From: Gemmatimonadaceae bacterium
GTDB taxonomy: Bacteria > Gemmatimonadota > Gemmatimonadetes > Gemmatimonadales > Gemmatimonadaceae
DNA: 64,000 nucleotides
Reading direction: 5' to 3'
Assembly: GCA_035633115.1 (NCBI GenBank)
Contig: DASQFN010000111.1
Span: forward strand, 1 to 64,000
Below, piece after piece: positions 1 to 9,180 of the stretch. The notes beneath the pieces were generated by a model, which was not told where the DNA came from, did no database searches, and saw only the letters and a program-made list of their open reading frames with translations. The position numbers and the translations under genes were made by a program. Every line of letters starts with the position of its first letter. Within the stretch, counting starts at the first letter, position 1.

Positions 1-2670
1 CACGATGTTCCTCGCGCACAGCCCTGTCGCAACGATGTCCGCGAGACTCACCTGGCCTGCCTCGTCCACGAAGAGATAATCGAGCTTCCTTTCAAGCTCC
101 GGTCGAGCAAAGAGCCAGGCAGTGCCGCCGATGATTCCGTGATCGCCGCCGGCAACTTCGGCGTTGTCTGTCGAGTCCCGGATCACATTGCCGTTCAGAC
201 GATCATCGTTGCCGGTCGAGCGCTTGATCCCGGTGAAAGTCACGCCGCGTTCGAGCGCAACCTCCTCGACTTTCTTCAGCAGGTTGTTGATCGCCTTGTG
301 CGACTGAGACGTAACGCCTATTCGCTTGCCATCGGCGAGCAACGACACGATCGCGTGGGCCGAAGTGAACGTCTTCCCGCTTCCCGGAGGACCCTGGATC
401 ACGAGGTGCGTGCGATCCATTCTCGCTATTGCATCGGTTGTCCCGGCAAGGAGATCGCGATCCCCCTTGAGAATCACTGAGCCCTCAAGCCGCGGAAGAT
501 CCCGGCGCAGAATACTCGTCACGGCCGGGTACTCGTCGGCGTGACCGGCGATCACAGCTTCTGAATAGCGCCTGATCGCTTCGCGCATTGCCGGGTTCGG
601 TATGGGCCCGCTCGGAATCAGCGACGTTATGGCGCCGAAGGGAGGCTGCCCATTGCCGGCACTCAGCTCGAGCCACAATTCCGTGTCATTCAGCTCGACG
701 ATCTCGCCCGCACCCTTCCTTGTGTCGCTGCGTGCGGGTTTGTTCCCAACGCCAAGCTTGAAGTCCTGCTCGGGGAATCTGAGTCGCCAGATCTTCGACC
801 GCCTGATCGGCCTTGGCTCACATAAGGGGTCCACCGTGAGACCACCCATGCAGTCAATGTCCTCTATCGCATCGTATGCCACATCGCAGCGCTCAAAAAA
901 CTTCCACCACTCGCTGCGCGCCTCGCGCCGGTGATACTCGAGCAGAAACCCAAGCAGCTCGCGCCACTCCCGCTCATCGCCATCCACGCCGGCTACAAGT
1001 GCTTCACGAAGTGCGAGAATCCGGGCGTCGTCATCACGACGCTTCTTTTCACGCTCGGCTTCTGCGGCGTCCTCGGCCGCCTTCTCCGCCTCCGGATCGA
1101 ACCATTTAGTCCCGGCCGGGCGAAGCGAGACCAGCCAGTCGCGACAAAGGCGCGTGGAGAGACAATCGAACTCGTTGTAAACCTCGATCTGGCTCAGCAG
1201 CGAGTCGTCGCCCGTCTTGAGCCATCGCTCAAAGGCAACGATGCTGTCACCGCCGCTCGTGATCTCCTGGGTTCGCGTCTCCGCGAAGAACACTTCCAGA
1301 TTCTTGAGCGAGTACGCGGGCTCGGAAGTCCTCACGGCTTCGCGCACTACCTTGTACAAGTCGACGAACTTTCGAGCGCGGAGAAGATCGTCCACCTCGT
1401 TCTCACGCGTTCCGTACGACTGCGCAAGACGCTTTATCGCGCTCTCGTGCCTGCTCGACCCTCCATACTCGCGCGCCAGACGCTTGAGCGCGGTCTGCTC
1501 GTACGACGCGTAGTGATACACGAACGCGTTGGGATACTTCTCGAGCCGCACGGTGATGAAGTCGAGCGCGTCCTCGAACGCCTTTCTTTCGGAGTCGCGG
1601 TCGCGGGCCCAGAATGCTTTATAGCGATCCTCGCCCGCCTCTTTGAAGTGAAAGCCGAAGAGGTACTCCAGCGAACCTTTCGCGGAGAAAACCGGATCGC
1701 CTTCCATGTCGAAGAAGAGGTCGCCCTCATTCGGCTCGGGAAGGCGCGCAAATCCGCGTCGCTCCAGGGGAGGCAGGACCTCGACGCGATTCTCGCCGGT
1801 GGTGCGATTCACCATCTGAAGACGTGCCTGCGAGCGGAGTCGTTCGAGTGTCGACTCCTGCATTCTTGTTATGGTGACACTAGGATCGAGGTCACCCAAT
1901 GCATTGATCGTAGTGATGCCCGCGGCGCGAAGCTTCTTCGCTTGTGCACCACTGAGTGCCGCAACGAGTCGCAGGTTTCCTGTTTTGTCCCATTCGTCGT
2001 CGCATCGCTCCGACCAGTGGCAGAGCTGGCACTGAGGACATCGCTCGGCCGTCGTGACGCGCTCGTTGCCTGAAACGAAGAGATCGAATCGCTCGCGCGC
2101 GCGGTTGCAGTAGTAGAGGTAGTCGTGCAGTCTGAGCGTGACTTGAGATCCGTCGCCGAGCATCACATGTGCGTGCGTGGGACGGACGCCCTGCTCGCGC
2201 GAGATCATCTCCGAGTAAATGCAGAGCTGGACGACGTGCTTCGGTTTGGTGGACCGCGCGAGCTTGGTGTCGGCGACTTCGTATGAGTAGTCGCCGAGGT
2301 CGGAGGGTGTGTCGACCTTGAGAAGGAAGTCCGAGTATCCGTGCCAGCCGGGTGCGGTGAGCGCTCCTTGATAGATCACGTCCGCGCCGTCGCGCATGGC
2401 CTTGCGTGTCGCATCGACCATGGCTTGTATCGAAGGGTCGTGTGCGATCTCAACAACCACTCTGCCTTCGGCTTTCAGTTTCACGAGATAGAGGTGTTCG
2501 TGATCGAGGCCTTTTTCCTTGAGTATCTCGAGGTATGCGTCGTCCTCACTCGTCGGCGCCGCGAGCGCGCCGCCCATCAGCTGGAAGTCGAGGGCGGTCG
2601 CATGCGTGCAGCCGAGGAAGTTGAGGAGGTCAGTGGCGGAGTAGAGGGGATGCTTGAGGTGCAGCTTCAT
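1..2670 (-). CDS. TM0106-type RecB-like nuclease fused to superfamily 1 helicase (C-terminus beyond window)
   Basis: The open frame runs from an ATG at 2670 off the left edge, giving about 890 residues. The N-terminus has a RecB-like nuclease core (D near residue 113, then VADTK) followed by a cysteine cluster, CPQCQLCHWSERC at 211-223, as in Fe-S RecB-family nucleases. A DEDD-like exonuclease segment (LFFDMEGDP) follows. Further on come a Walker A motif GPPGSGKT at residue 760 and a Walker B motif DEAGQ at 869, as in AAA_12/UvrD-type helicases. This order matches the TM0106 family (COG2251-like). The role is inferred to be DNA end processing or defence. It lies 45 bp downstream of the DEAD-box gene in the same frame, so the two are probably co-transcribed. 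The missing C-terminus should hold the remaining helicase motifs. Confidence 0.85.
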   Translation of the reverse strand, partial: MKLHLKHPLYSATDLLNFLGCTHATALDFQLMGGALAAPTSEDDAYLEILKEKGLDHEHLYLVKLKAEGRVVVEIAHDPSIQAMVDATRKAMRDGADVIYQGALTAPGWHGYSDFLLKVDTPSDLGDYSYEVADTKLARSTKPKHVVQLCIYSEMISREQGVRPTHAHVMLGDGSQVTLRLHDYLYYCNRARERFDLFVSGNERVTTAERCPQCQLCHWSERCDDEWDKTGNLRLVAALSGAQAKKLRAAGITTINALGDLDPSVTITRMQESTLERLRSQARLQMVNRTTGENRVEVLPPLERRGFARLPEPNEGDLFFDMEGDPVFSAKGSLEYLFGFHFKEAGEDRYKAFWARDRDSERKAFEDALDFITVRLEKYPNAFVYHYASYEQTALKRLAREYGGSSRHESAIKRLAQSYGTRENEVDDLLRARKFVDLYKVVREAVRTSEPAYSLKNLEVFFAETRTQEITSGGDSIVAFERWLKTGDDSLLSQIEVYNEFDCLSTRLCRDWLVSLRPAGTKWFDPEAEKAAEDAAEAEREKKRRDDDARILALREALVAGVDGDEREWRELLGFLLEYHRREARSEWWKFFERCDVAYDAIEDIDCMGGLTVDPLCEPRPIRRSKIWRLRFPEQDFKLGVGNKPARSDTRKGAGEIVELNDTELWLELSAGNGQPPFGAITSLIPSGPIPNPAMREAIRRYSEAVIAGHADEYPAVTSILRRDLPRLEGSVILKGDRDLLAGTTDAIARMDRTHLVIQGPPGSGKTFTSAHAIVSLLADGKRIGVTSQSHKAINNLLKKVEEVALERGVTFTGIKRSTGNDDRLNGNVIRDSTDNAEVAGGDHGIIGGTAWLFARPELERKLDYLFVDEAGQVSLADIVATGLCARNIV

Positions 2671-2715
2671 TCGGAGGGTGGCGGCGGGTTCGATCCGGAC
2701 GTTCTGACCGGTATG

Positions 2716-3837
2716 CTAGTCGATGGTTCTGAGCATCCGCGATTCGCGCGGCTCGGCGAGCGTGATCGCGGTGCCTTCGCGATCGGCGCGACCTGTCCGC
2801 CCGATTCGATGGACATAGGCATCGGCCGCGGAAGGAACGTCGAAGTTGAAGATGTGCGACAGGTGACCGATGTCGAGCCCTCGTGTCGCGACGTCGGTTG
2901 CGACGAGGAGGTCGAGGCCTCCTTCGCGAAGGCGGCGCATCACGCGGTCGCGCTGCTCCTGCGACAAGCCGCCGTGTATCGTTTCCGCGCGGTAGCCTCG
3001 GGAATTCAGTGTTTCGGTGAGCTCGTCGACTTCCGTCCGTGTGCGGCAGAACACGATCGACGATGTGGAATTCTCGATGTCGAGGATTCTGCCGAGTGCC
3101 GCGGCTTTCTGCTGTCGCTGAACGATGTAGGCGACCTGTCGAATTCGCGGGAGCTTTCCCGCCTGCGTTTTCTCCGCGGCGATGCGAATGCTCACCGGAT
3201 CCTTCAGGTGACGCTTCGCGATCGATCGTATGCGTGGAGGGAGAGTCGCCGAGAAGAGGGCGGTCTGGCGTGAAGCGGGAGCGGCCTCGAGAATCGCCTC
3301 GAGGTCTTCGGCGAATCCCATGTCGAGCATCTCATCGGCTTCGTCGAGGACAACGGTGCGGACGTGGCCGAGGTCGAGGGTCTTTCTGCGAACGTGGTCG
3401 AGCGCGCGGCCCGGTGTGGCGACGACGATGTCGACGCCGCGGCGGAGGACTACGAGCTGCTGATGAATGGACTGACCGCCGTAGATCGGGAGGACTCGCG
3501 CGCCGATGGATCGGCCGTACTTGTGAATGGCCTGGGCGACCTGCATCGCTAGCTCTCGTGTCGGGACCAGAATAAGTGCGCGCACGCGTTGCTTGTCGCG
3601 GCGGCGGTCGGGATCATCGGTCAGCTGTTGAATCAGTGGGAGGGCGAAGGCAGCGGTCTTTCCGGTTCCGGTAGCTGCCTGACCTAAGAGGTCTCTGCCG
3701 CCGAGGAGCGGGGGGATCGCCTCCCGCTGGATTGGAGTTGGCTCCTCGTATCCCAATGCAACGAGAGTCGCTGCTATTTGTCCGCTTACTCCAAGAGCTT
3801 CAAAGCCCTCGCTGGCCGGTAGCGCTTCACCAACCAC
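2716..3837 (-). CDS. DEAD-box RNA helicase, short C-terminus
   Basis: ATP-dependent RNA helicase core of 373 residues. Visible motifs in order: Q-motif (YEEPTPIQREAIPPL), ATGTGKT, PTRELA, GG, TPGR, DEAD, SAT, FCRTRTE, ATDVATRGLDI and HRIGRTGR. Such enzymes remodel structured RNA or assist ribosome assembly and decay. The protein stops at RMLRTID, right where the usual basic C-terminal tail should begin, so it is shorter than most DeaD/RhlE homologues. Past the TAG the same frame reads HTGQNVRIEPAATLR, which looks like the normal continuation of such helicases, and then runs into the ATG of the next gene. The tail has therefore probably been lost by an amber codon or a fusion event. Confidence 0.93.
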   Translation of the reverse strand: MVGEALPASEGFEALGVSGQIAATLVALGYEEPTPIQREAIPPLLGGRDLLGQAATGTGKTAAFALPLIQQLTDDPDRRRDKQRVRALILVPTRELAMQVAQAIHKYGRSIGARVLPIYGGQSIHQQLVVLRRGVDIVVATPGRALDHVRRKTLDLGHVRTVVLDEADEMLDMGFAEDLEAILEAAPASRQTALFSATLPPRIRSIAKRHLKDPVSIRIAAEKTQAGKLPRIRQVAYIVQRQQKAAALGRILDIENSTSSIVFCRTRTEVDELTETLNSRGYRAETIHGGLSQEQRDRVMRRLREGGLDLLVATDVATRGLDIGHLSHIFNFDVPSAADAYVHRIGRTGRADREGTAITLAEPRESRMLRTID

Positions 3838-3884
3838 TCCGCCCTCGTTGAACTATGATCGTCAACATAGCCGGTTCTTGGGTT

Positions 3885-4823
3885 TCAAGCCGCCTTAAAT
3901 CGATCGTGTCGCCACTGCAGGTAATCACGGTTCGGTCTCAAGTCCTCGGATCGAGGTAGGTGAATGATCTGACCGTTCATTTCCTGGAGACCGTGTCTTA
4001 GCATCGGACCGTCGCGCTCTTCCAAAATGTCTCTGCGGATCTCGATGCGGTAATCGGGATTTATTCCTAGGATGTAGGCATCTAACGCATCGTGATGTAC
4101 GCCACAAAGCGAAAGGCCGTTCGGGACCTCCGCGACGCCTCGCTCGTCCCGATCCTCAATAATGTGCGCAGCGCTCAAAAGCGGGCGATGGCGCAGCCTG
4201 CACACCGCGCATCGCTCGGCGTAAGCAGTCAGGACGAGCTCGCGAAAACGGCGCTGATGAAGGCGCACTTTCACAGCAGCGGTCGCGTACTCTCTCTGAA
4301 GTTGAACTGCGTGTCGAGGAAATAGCGATTCGGCACGGACCGCATCGGTGCCTGCCCGAACGTGAAAAGCAAGCTCAGCGGGCTCCTCGCTCTCGATGTA
4401 GCAGGGGAACACTGGATCATAAACGGCAGAAGTTAAGCCATAGAAGTAGATAATTGGGCGTTGTAGTTCCATTGCCCGCCTGAGAGCTCTATTCGTCCAA
4501 TAGTTAGGATCCTCGCCCTCATATCGATACACGAAAAAGTTCGCATCAGATGCAACTTGATCGTCATATGGTCGTTCACGTCCAGCTCTTGGGACGACGG
4601 TCACAATGGTAAGTGCGGCGCCTTCTGGTCCTAACTGACGAGGACGCCAAATTCCTTTCTGGGGATTTCTGAAAGCAATTCGCTGGCCTTCAAACTCAAA
4701 TCCTTCGCTGATCTGTTGGCTGCTGACAACGCCGCCGCCTTCAGTTCGAAGCCCACGAAGGCGGTCAAAGCTGGCGAGTCGGATCCGCCAATCGAGATCT
4801 AGATTCAGGTCGGCGTTCGTCAC
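3885..4823 (-). CDS. HNH endonuclease, putative restriction enzyme (COG3440-like)
   Basis: 312 residues. The C-terminal third has a clear HNH/beta-beta-alpha-metal fold signature: CAVC at 205-208, AAHIIED with the catalytic-type His at 220, NGLSLC at 235-240 and HH at 243-244. The first 180 residues (WRIRLASFDRLRGL onwards) resemble the variable recognition domain that precedes HNH in predicted restriction endonucleases of the COG3440 kind. It probably cleaves foreign or modified DNA. It is transcribed alone toward the helicase gene and lies at the left edge of the defence island. No methyltransferase is adjacent on the same strand, so a modification-dependent activity is possible but unproven. 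Confidence 0.8.
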   Translation of the reverse strand: MTNADLNLDLDWRIRLASFDRLRGLRTEGGGVVSSQQISEGFEFEGQRIAFRNPQKGIWRPRQLGPEGAALTIVTVVPRAGRERPYDDQVASDANFFVYRYEGEDPNYWTNRALRRAMELQRPIIYFYGLTSAVYDPVFPCYIESEEPAELAFHVRAGTDAVRAESLFPRHAVQLQREYATAAVKVRLHQRRFRELVLTAYAERCAVCRLRHRPLLSAAHIIEDRDERGVAEVPNGLSLCGVHHDALDAYILGINPDYRIEIRRDILEERDGPMLRHGLQEMNGQIIHLPRSEDLRPNRDYLQWRHDRFKAA

Positions 4824-4996
4824 GATGAAAACCTAGGTGTCAGTTTTCAATTCTGGGAGATCGCTTTGATCGCATATAATAGAACGCATTCGCCGCGGAA
4901 CATCCTGCGCCGGAAAACGGCAACACATTCGCAAATCAAAGCTGGATGAATGAGATAACATGAGGTAGTACTCATCGCTACGACTATCGGGGTAAA

Positions 4997-5024
4997 TTGA
5001 CTATCTAGCGAGCGCTAGTATCTG
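4997..5024 (+). promoter_or_regulatory. possible promoter with inverted repeat in the spacer
   Basis: TTGACT (4997-5002), a 16-bp spacer and TATCTG (5019-5024) lie just upstream of the ATG at 5045. The spacer holds CTAGCG-AG-CGCTAG (5005-5018), a 6-bp-arm inverted repeat that could bind a repressor. The -10 match is moderate. The upstream gap 4824-4996 shows nothing else recognisable. Confidence 0.35.
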
Positions 5025-5044
5025 CCATCCTTTCTGTACTGACC

Positions 5045-5611
5045 ATGGCACAACCGTTCTTTCGCATGCCGACGCCTGTCAGCATTGCAGCGCGGTCGTC
5101 GAGTATTACGAACTCCTTCATCAATGCGATCATTCCAGCAGTCGTGCCGACAGAAGCTGAGGTGCTCGAGGCGCTCGGCGTGCTCGGTATTGATCCGGAG
5201 AACGTTTGTTGCGCATACTGCGGCGATGGCGCCACCGAATGGGACCATCTACGGCCGCTGGTAGTCAAACAGAAACCCACAGGCTACATCTCCGAGATCG
5301 GCAACCTTATTCCCGCGTGTGGTAGATGCAATCAATCAAAAGGCAACAAATCGTGGCGCAGTTGGATCGAGAGCAACGCTCCGAGGTCACCGAAGCGCCG
5401 CGGTATTCCCAACCTAGCCGATCGAATCGCTCATATTGAGGCATACGAGAGATGGCGGGAGCCTGTCCCTCTCGACTTTGCTTCCGTCATTGAGCCAGAC
5501 ATTTGGGCAAAACATTGGGAGAACTGGGAACGCGTCCTTGCTGAGATGCGCGAAAGCCAGAAGCTGGCAGCGAAGATTCGAGTGCAGCTCAAGTCTTGGC
5601 ATTCTACCTAA
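5045..5611 (+). CDS. HNH endonuclease
   Basis: 188 residues with a compact HNH domain: C56-x2-C59, DHL at 67-69, GNLIPACGRCNQSKG at about 86-100 (C92, C95, N96, K99), then a W-x2-W segment. This zinc-stabilised beta-beta-alpha-metal signature is typical of small bacterial HNH nucleases in restriction or anti-phage loci. It is the first gene of a run of five plus-strand genes with short gaps (38, 68, 111 and 47 bp), so it may act with the PD-(D/E)XK-like protein that follows. The ATG at 5045 was taken because it is the first start in the frame; the RBS is weak. Confidence 0.78.
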   Translation: MAQPFFRMPTPVSIAARSSSITNSFINAIIPAVVPTEAEVLEALGVLGIDPENVCCAYCGDGATEWDHLRPLVVKQKPTGYISEIGNLIPACGRCNQSKGNKSWRSWIESNAPRSPKRRGIPNLADRIAHIEAYERWREPVPLDFASVIEPDIWAKHWENWERVLAEMRESQKLAAKIRVQLKSWHST

Positions 5612-5649
5612 AGCGTCCGGCGAAACTCGTGCGGTAGACAGTCAGAAAA

Positions 5650-6513
5650 ATGCCGACCGGACGTCTTTTCAGCGCGCGCCTCTCACTTCCCGCGCTCGTT
5701 TCAGCCGCCAACTCAATCGGCGCGCATCTCGCGGCAAAGCTTGGTGAGTTTGCTAGTGACGAGCGGACGTTAACCGACGAGCTGTGCGATATGTTCTGCA
5801 TCTGGTCACAGTTAACCCCCAACCTTGGATCGCTTCTACCGGCCGATGCCGCTTTTCTCAGAGCTCTTCCTAAGTCCCAGTTCCGTCTAGATCTTCGGAA
5901 GACCACAGCCCCTGAGGAAGCGAACATTGGCGCGGATCTCGAACTCGCTATCACTACGCCAGCAGGAACCAAAACGGCCCTCCTGCAAGCGAAAGTGTTT
6001 GACGACGCTACTTCGTCTCTTAGGGGCAGCCGCCGAAAAGACTGGGACAAGCTCCGCACACAGCTTCGGGATGCACGGGGGATGTCGGGTGACCTCGCCT
6101 TCTTACTGCTCTATGTCCCCTCGTCCCTATTACGCGATGACTATCAAGGCTATGGGACGTGGGAACAACGTTTTCGGACAAAGAACGCTTCAACGGGCCG
6201 CAGTTCAAGGTATGGGACCATGTTTTTTCCTGTGAATGACCTTTTGGACGGTCGGGATAGATGGTATTCGCGTAGTTTCGCAAATCGTGTAAATCCTCTT
6301 AAGATTTCTCCGGCTCCGCTTTGCTTTTCTGAGGTTGTTCTTGAAATGCTGGCTTGCCGGCGAGGAAGGTGGGTTGGCGGAGGCCGAAGTCCGATGCACT
6401 ACTCGGAATCGACTGTCGAGCCAGTACGCCAGTTCCCCTATCGGCGGTTGGATCTTCGCGTGGGTGAATTCGAGGATACGACGTTCGAGCGCTTTTCGGG
6501 GCAACTAGCTTAG
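5650..6513 (+). CDS. putative PD-(D/E)XK-like nuclease, unassigned family
   Basis: 287 residues, no family recognised with certainty. A segment GADLELAI (95-101) followed about 12 residues later by LLQAKVF (111-117) has the acid...Q-x-K pattern of the PD-(D/E)XK nuclease core, and an acidic residue (TDEL, E44) precedes it. These features suggest a DNA-cleaving enzyme, but this is inference from a short motif. The start 38 bp after the upstream HNH gene suggests co-expression. The C-terminal part (about 180-287) shows no motif I recognise. Base composition is more A/T-rich than in the flanking chromosome. Confidence 0.6.
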   Translation: MPTGRLFSARLSLPALVSAANSIGAHLAAKLGEFASDERTLTDELCDMFCIWSQLTPNLGSLLPADAAFLRALPKSQFRLDLRKTTAPEEANIGADLELAITTPAGTKTALLQAKVFDDATSSLRGSRRKDWDKLRTQLRDARGMSGDLAFLLLYVPSSLLRDDYQGYGTWEQRFRTKNASTGRSSRYGTMFFPVNDLLDGRDRWYSRSFANRVNPLKISPAPLCFSEVVLEMLACRRGRWVGGGRSPMHYSESTVEPVRQFPYRRLDLRVGEFEDTTFERFSGQLA

Positions 6514-6581
6514 CGCTTTATTGAGTTCACTTTCACCGGGTTAGCGTTGGGATAACCGCTTACTTAGGGGACAAACTACAT

Positions 6582-7127
6582 TTGCGCGACTATGTTCGTT
6601 TTCCTGCGTCGGACGACGACTTTAACGCATTTCTCTCCGAGTTCCAGCAAGAATCTGATCGCGCCGCCGCGGTACTCGGTGCAGCATACGCAGATGATTT
6701 GCTGAAGACTCTCCTCATGCGTTCCTTTGTGAACGAAGGCCGCACGGTGAGGGAATTGATGCGACCTGAGAGTGCTGGCGGTACGTTCAGTTCACGAATA
6801 TCGCTAGCATATGCGATTGGACTGATAAGCGAAGACGACGCGAAAGATCTGCATCGACTGCGAGAAATTCGAAATAAGTTTGCGCATCGACTTCATGGTC
6901 TCTCGTTCGAAGATCAGAGCATAGCTGCCAACTCATGGAACTTTCGCTGTATGGAGCGTGTCTTCACAAAATTTCCAAGGTTGCGAGAAGAGTATCCCCC
7001 AGACGCACGCAAGTGGTTTGACCTGGCAGTGGGGATTCTATGCTATCAACTACGCCGTAGTCTTCGTAACGCCTCACGCTTTACTTTCGTGGAGTCGCCC
7101 TTGGCGATTGAAGCGCCAGAGGTTTAA
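6582..7127 (+). CDS. MltR-like / HEPN-fold helical protein
   Basis: 181 residues from a TTG start. The sequence ESDRAAAVLGAAYADDLLKTLL, then GTFSSRISLAYAIGLI and LREIRNKFAH, matches the pattern of MltR (mannitol repressor-like, PF05068) proteins. RNKFAH (97-102) fits the R-x4-H motif of HEPN domains. MltR-type proteins in defence islands are not obviously linked to mannitol. An RNA-binding, RNase or regulatory HEPN function is possible, but the name rests on pattern similarity only. It is the third gene of the unassigned cluster, with about 68 bp to the gene before and 111 bp to the one after. A start further downstream cannot be excluded, because TTG is the only in-frame start near the 5' end. 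Confidence 0.65.
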   Translation: MRDYVRFPASDDDFNAFLSEFQQESDRAAAVLGAAYADDLLKTLLMRSFVNEGRTVRELMRPESAGGTFSSRISLAYAIGLISEDDAKDLHRLREIRNKFAHRLHGLSFEDQSIAANSWNFRCMERVFTKFPRLREEYPPDARKWFDLAVGILCYQLRRSLRNASRFTFVESPLAIEAPEV

Positions 7128-7238
7128 CTCAGTTCCCGCGACTCTTCAATCCGTTGCCGCCTCGCATCGCTCACTTCTCTGACAACTCGCTCGCGGAACC
7201 TTAGCGTCGGGCATTAAAACCAAGCTCCTGAAAAACAA

Positions 7239-8042
7239 GTGAGTGAGAATTCGGTAAAGGGCTCGGAGCTATACAAAAAGCTGCCGGAGTTCGCCGCTAT
7301 GCGTAGCGCCGAACTTCAGCGTTCGTTGCAACCGGTCGTCGCTTTGATCGATGCCTACGGCAAACTCGTGTCGCGAGTTGTGGTGGCACTCGGGTCCTCC
7401 AAACCAGAATCGAGACAGGCTTCGATCGTTCGGGATTTGATCGCCGACGTCTTTGATTTCCTGTATGAGTGGCGTCGCCCGCTCTTCGAGGGTCGGGCGC
7501 ATGTCGCATTTCCGCTTGGGCGCCGTGCATACGAGTCGCTGTCTCTGTTGAGTGTTTGTTGTCAAGATGAAGCGTTTGCGTTGCGCTGGGACTCAGGCAG
7601 TCAGATTGGGAATAGGGAGATTCGTGAAGCTCTTGCGACACTCCCGGTGAGTGAAGAAAAAGACGGACTTCAGGAGCTTTACAAGCTGTTCAGCAAGGGC
7701 GCACACCCCAATCGGGAACTTGTCGGCGAGCGCCACCTCGGAGATGATAACGAGTACGTATTGGGATCGATTGCCGTGCCAGAACTTGTGCTTGTGGTTG
7801 ATCAATCCATTACGATGGTGGACCTGTGGTTCTGGTTCGGAGCCTTGACGGGGCACGTAGCCAAGGATGCGCTCGCCAAGAGTGACCCAGGCTTTGGTCA
7901 CGACTATCTCGAGGTCGCCGCCAATGCGAAGGATGTTAAGACGTGGTTGGTCGCTAGCTTTAACAACCTCCTGGAACTCCGCCAAGCTGAAATGCGCGAG
8001 GAGTTGAAGCGCCGTTCTAAATCCGGTGACCGTGGAGCTTAA
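7239..8042 (+). CDS. hypothetical protein, all-helical, HEPN/DUF5677-like motif
   Basis: 267 residues from a GTG start. I do not recognise the family. The sequence is rich in predicted helix, with charged ends and an aromatic-rich stretch (MVDLWFWFGAL) that could be a short hydrophobic helix. LYKLFSKGAHPN resembles the Y-x3-S-x3-H-P pattern seen in some HEPN-like helical proteins such as DUF5677, but this is weak. No signal peptide. It follows the MltR-like gene on the same strand and precedes another unknown gene, so it is probably part of the same unit. The function is unknown. Confidence 0.55.
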   Translation: MSENSVKGSELYKKLPEFAAMRSAELQRSLQPVVALIDAYGKLVSRVVVALGSSKPESRQASIVRDLIADVFDFLYEWRRPLFEGRAHVAFPLGRRAYESLSLLSVCCQDEAFALRWDSGSQIGNREIREALATLPVSEEKDGLQELYKLFSKGAHPNRELVGERHLGDDNEYVLGSIAVPELVLVVDQSITMVDLWFWFGALTGHVAKDALAKSDPGFGHDYLEVAANAKDVKTWLVASFNNLLELRQAEMREELKRRSKSGDRGA

Positions 8043-8089
8043 CGAAGCGCTTAGCTGCCGAGCGATTTATCCAAGCATGCTTCGCGCGA

Positions 8090-8773
8090 TTGGCTGGATT
8101 CGTCTCACGTTGGCGCATGTTAACCTCGCTCGCTAAAATGCCTATCGTCTTTCCGTCGCCGTCTGTTGACGACCACCGACGCTTTCTGATCAGCTTCCTT
8201 TTTTCTGGATGTCTGATCCCAGGCCCGAAAGAGTGCGTCGAACGAGCGTACCGAGATTTCTCTCGTACGGCTAAGGGGATTACCAAAGACGATGAAGGTA
8301 AAGAAAGGAAGCGATCCGCCCATGCTCTCGTTGAGACGTTTCTGCGAGAGGCCATCAGCACTGAATGGGTGAGAGACGGTTTTGATGAGTGGCACCAGCG
8401 CTGCTGCGGCAAAATCTGCGAACACTACGCGCGAAACGGATTCGCAAATTTCCGCATCGGCCAAGCGCAGAAGTGGCTCAATATGTCCGTTAAATACATC
8501 CTCAGCCTTTCGGAGGCTGGTCTTTACTCGGCGCTTCCAAGTTCAAGTCTTCGCGATGTAGCGCATGTACCGCTAGACGACTTCATTCTTACAGTTACGG
8601 ATGCCTATCTTCGAGTGCCGTTGCGATGCCCATGGAGTCAGATCTCCGAATACAACATCTACATGAATGTTCAACAATGGATCCACGGCATCTATCCAGA
8701 TAGCGCTCCGATCGATATTGAGTTCCACCTCTACAATAAGGAGGCGGCGCGCCGGCGCGAAGCGCGTTCCTGA
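8090..8773 (+). CDS. hypothetical protein of the unassigned cluster
   Basis: Up to 227 residues from a TTG. ATG codons at 8117 or 8138 are alternative starts, and no strong RBS separates them. I do not recognise the family. A central stretch GQAQKWLNMSVKYILSL is reminiscent of small helical proteins found near restriction genes. The C-terminus (IDIEFHLYNKEAARRREARS) is highly charged. No catalytic motif or membrane segment is visible. It is the last gene of the five-gene run and lies about 400 bp upstream of the type III methyltransferase. Confidence 0.5.
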   Translation: MAGFVSRWRMLTSLAKMPIVFPSPSVDDHRRFLISFLFSGCLIPGPKECVERAYRDFSRTAKGITKDDEGKERKRSAHALVETFLREAISTEWVRDGFDEWHQRCCGKICEHYARNGFANFRIGQAQKWLNMSVKYILSLSEAGLYSALPSSSLRDVAHVPLDDFILTVTDAYLRVPLRCPWSQISEYNIYMNVQQWIHGIYPDSAPIDIEFHLYNKEAARRREARS

Positions 8774-9180
8774 CTGAGTCCGGACCCTTTCTCGCAGGCG
8801 AGATACTCGGGGTTCAGCCGTTTGCCCAAGCTGAGTGGTCGCCTTACGTTTGCTCGGATGCCAGAGGTGGGTCATAGTGTTCGTCTCAAGCGGATCTTGG
8901 AGCAGATCGAAGCAGATGAAGACGAAAAATGTCACGCGCGACCGCAGCAACCGAGCGCTCGTGTGTCGGATGTAGTGTGTAGCGTAGACGGTTTCATACT
9001 TCCGGACACGCGACGTCGGGGGGCCGTCGACTTTGCGCTCTCAAGGCGATGACGCGGCTATAGATCGCTCTCCCATCGCCGCTCCGGACTGACATGGGCC
9101 GCATTACACTATTTCCGCCGAGGAGCAGCACACGAAATGAGCCCGAAAATCACAACCCAACGTCAGGACGGTCTAGACTG
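8774..9180. other. intergenic stretch with no recognisable gene
   Basis: About 400 bp between the unassigned cluster and the mod gene. A 76-codon frame at 8822-9052 has no motif, no RBS and no homology I can see, so I do not call it. The promoter for the mod-res pair is presumably here, but no convincing -35/-10 pair was found. Confidence 0.4.

Noticed and set aside
931-2073. 380-codon plus-strand frame
   Set aside because: Antisense to the TM0106-type gene, which has clear motifs; no motif in this frame.
8822-9052. 76-codon frame before the mod gene
   Set aside because: No RBS, no motif, and it lies in a stretch with no coding signal.
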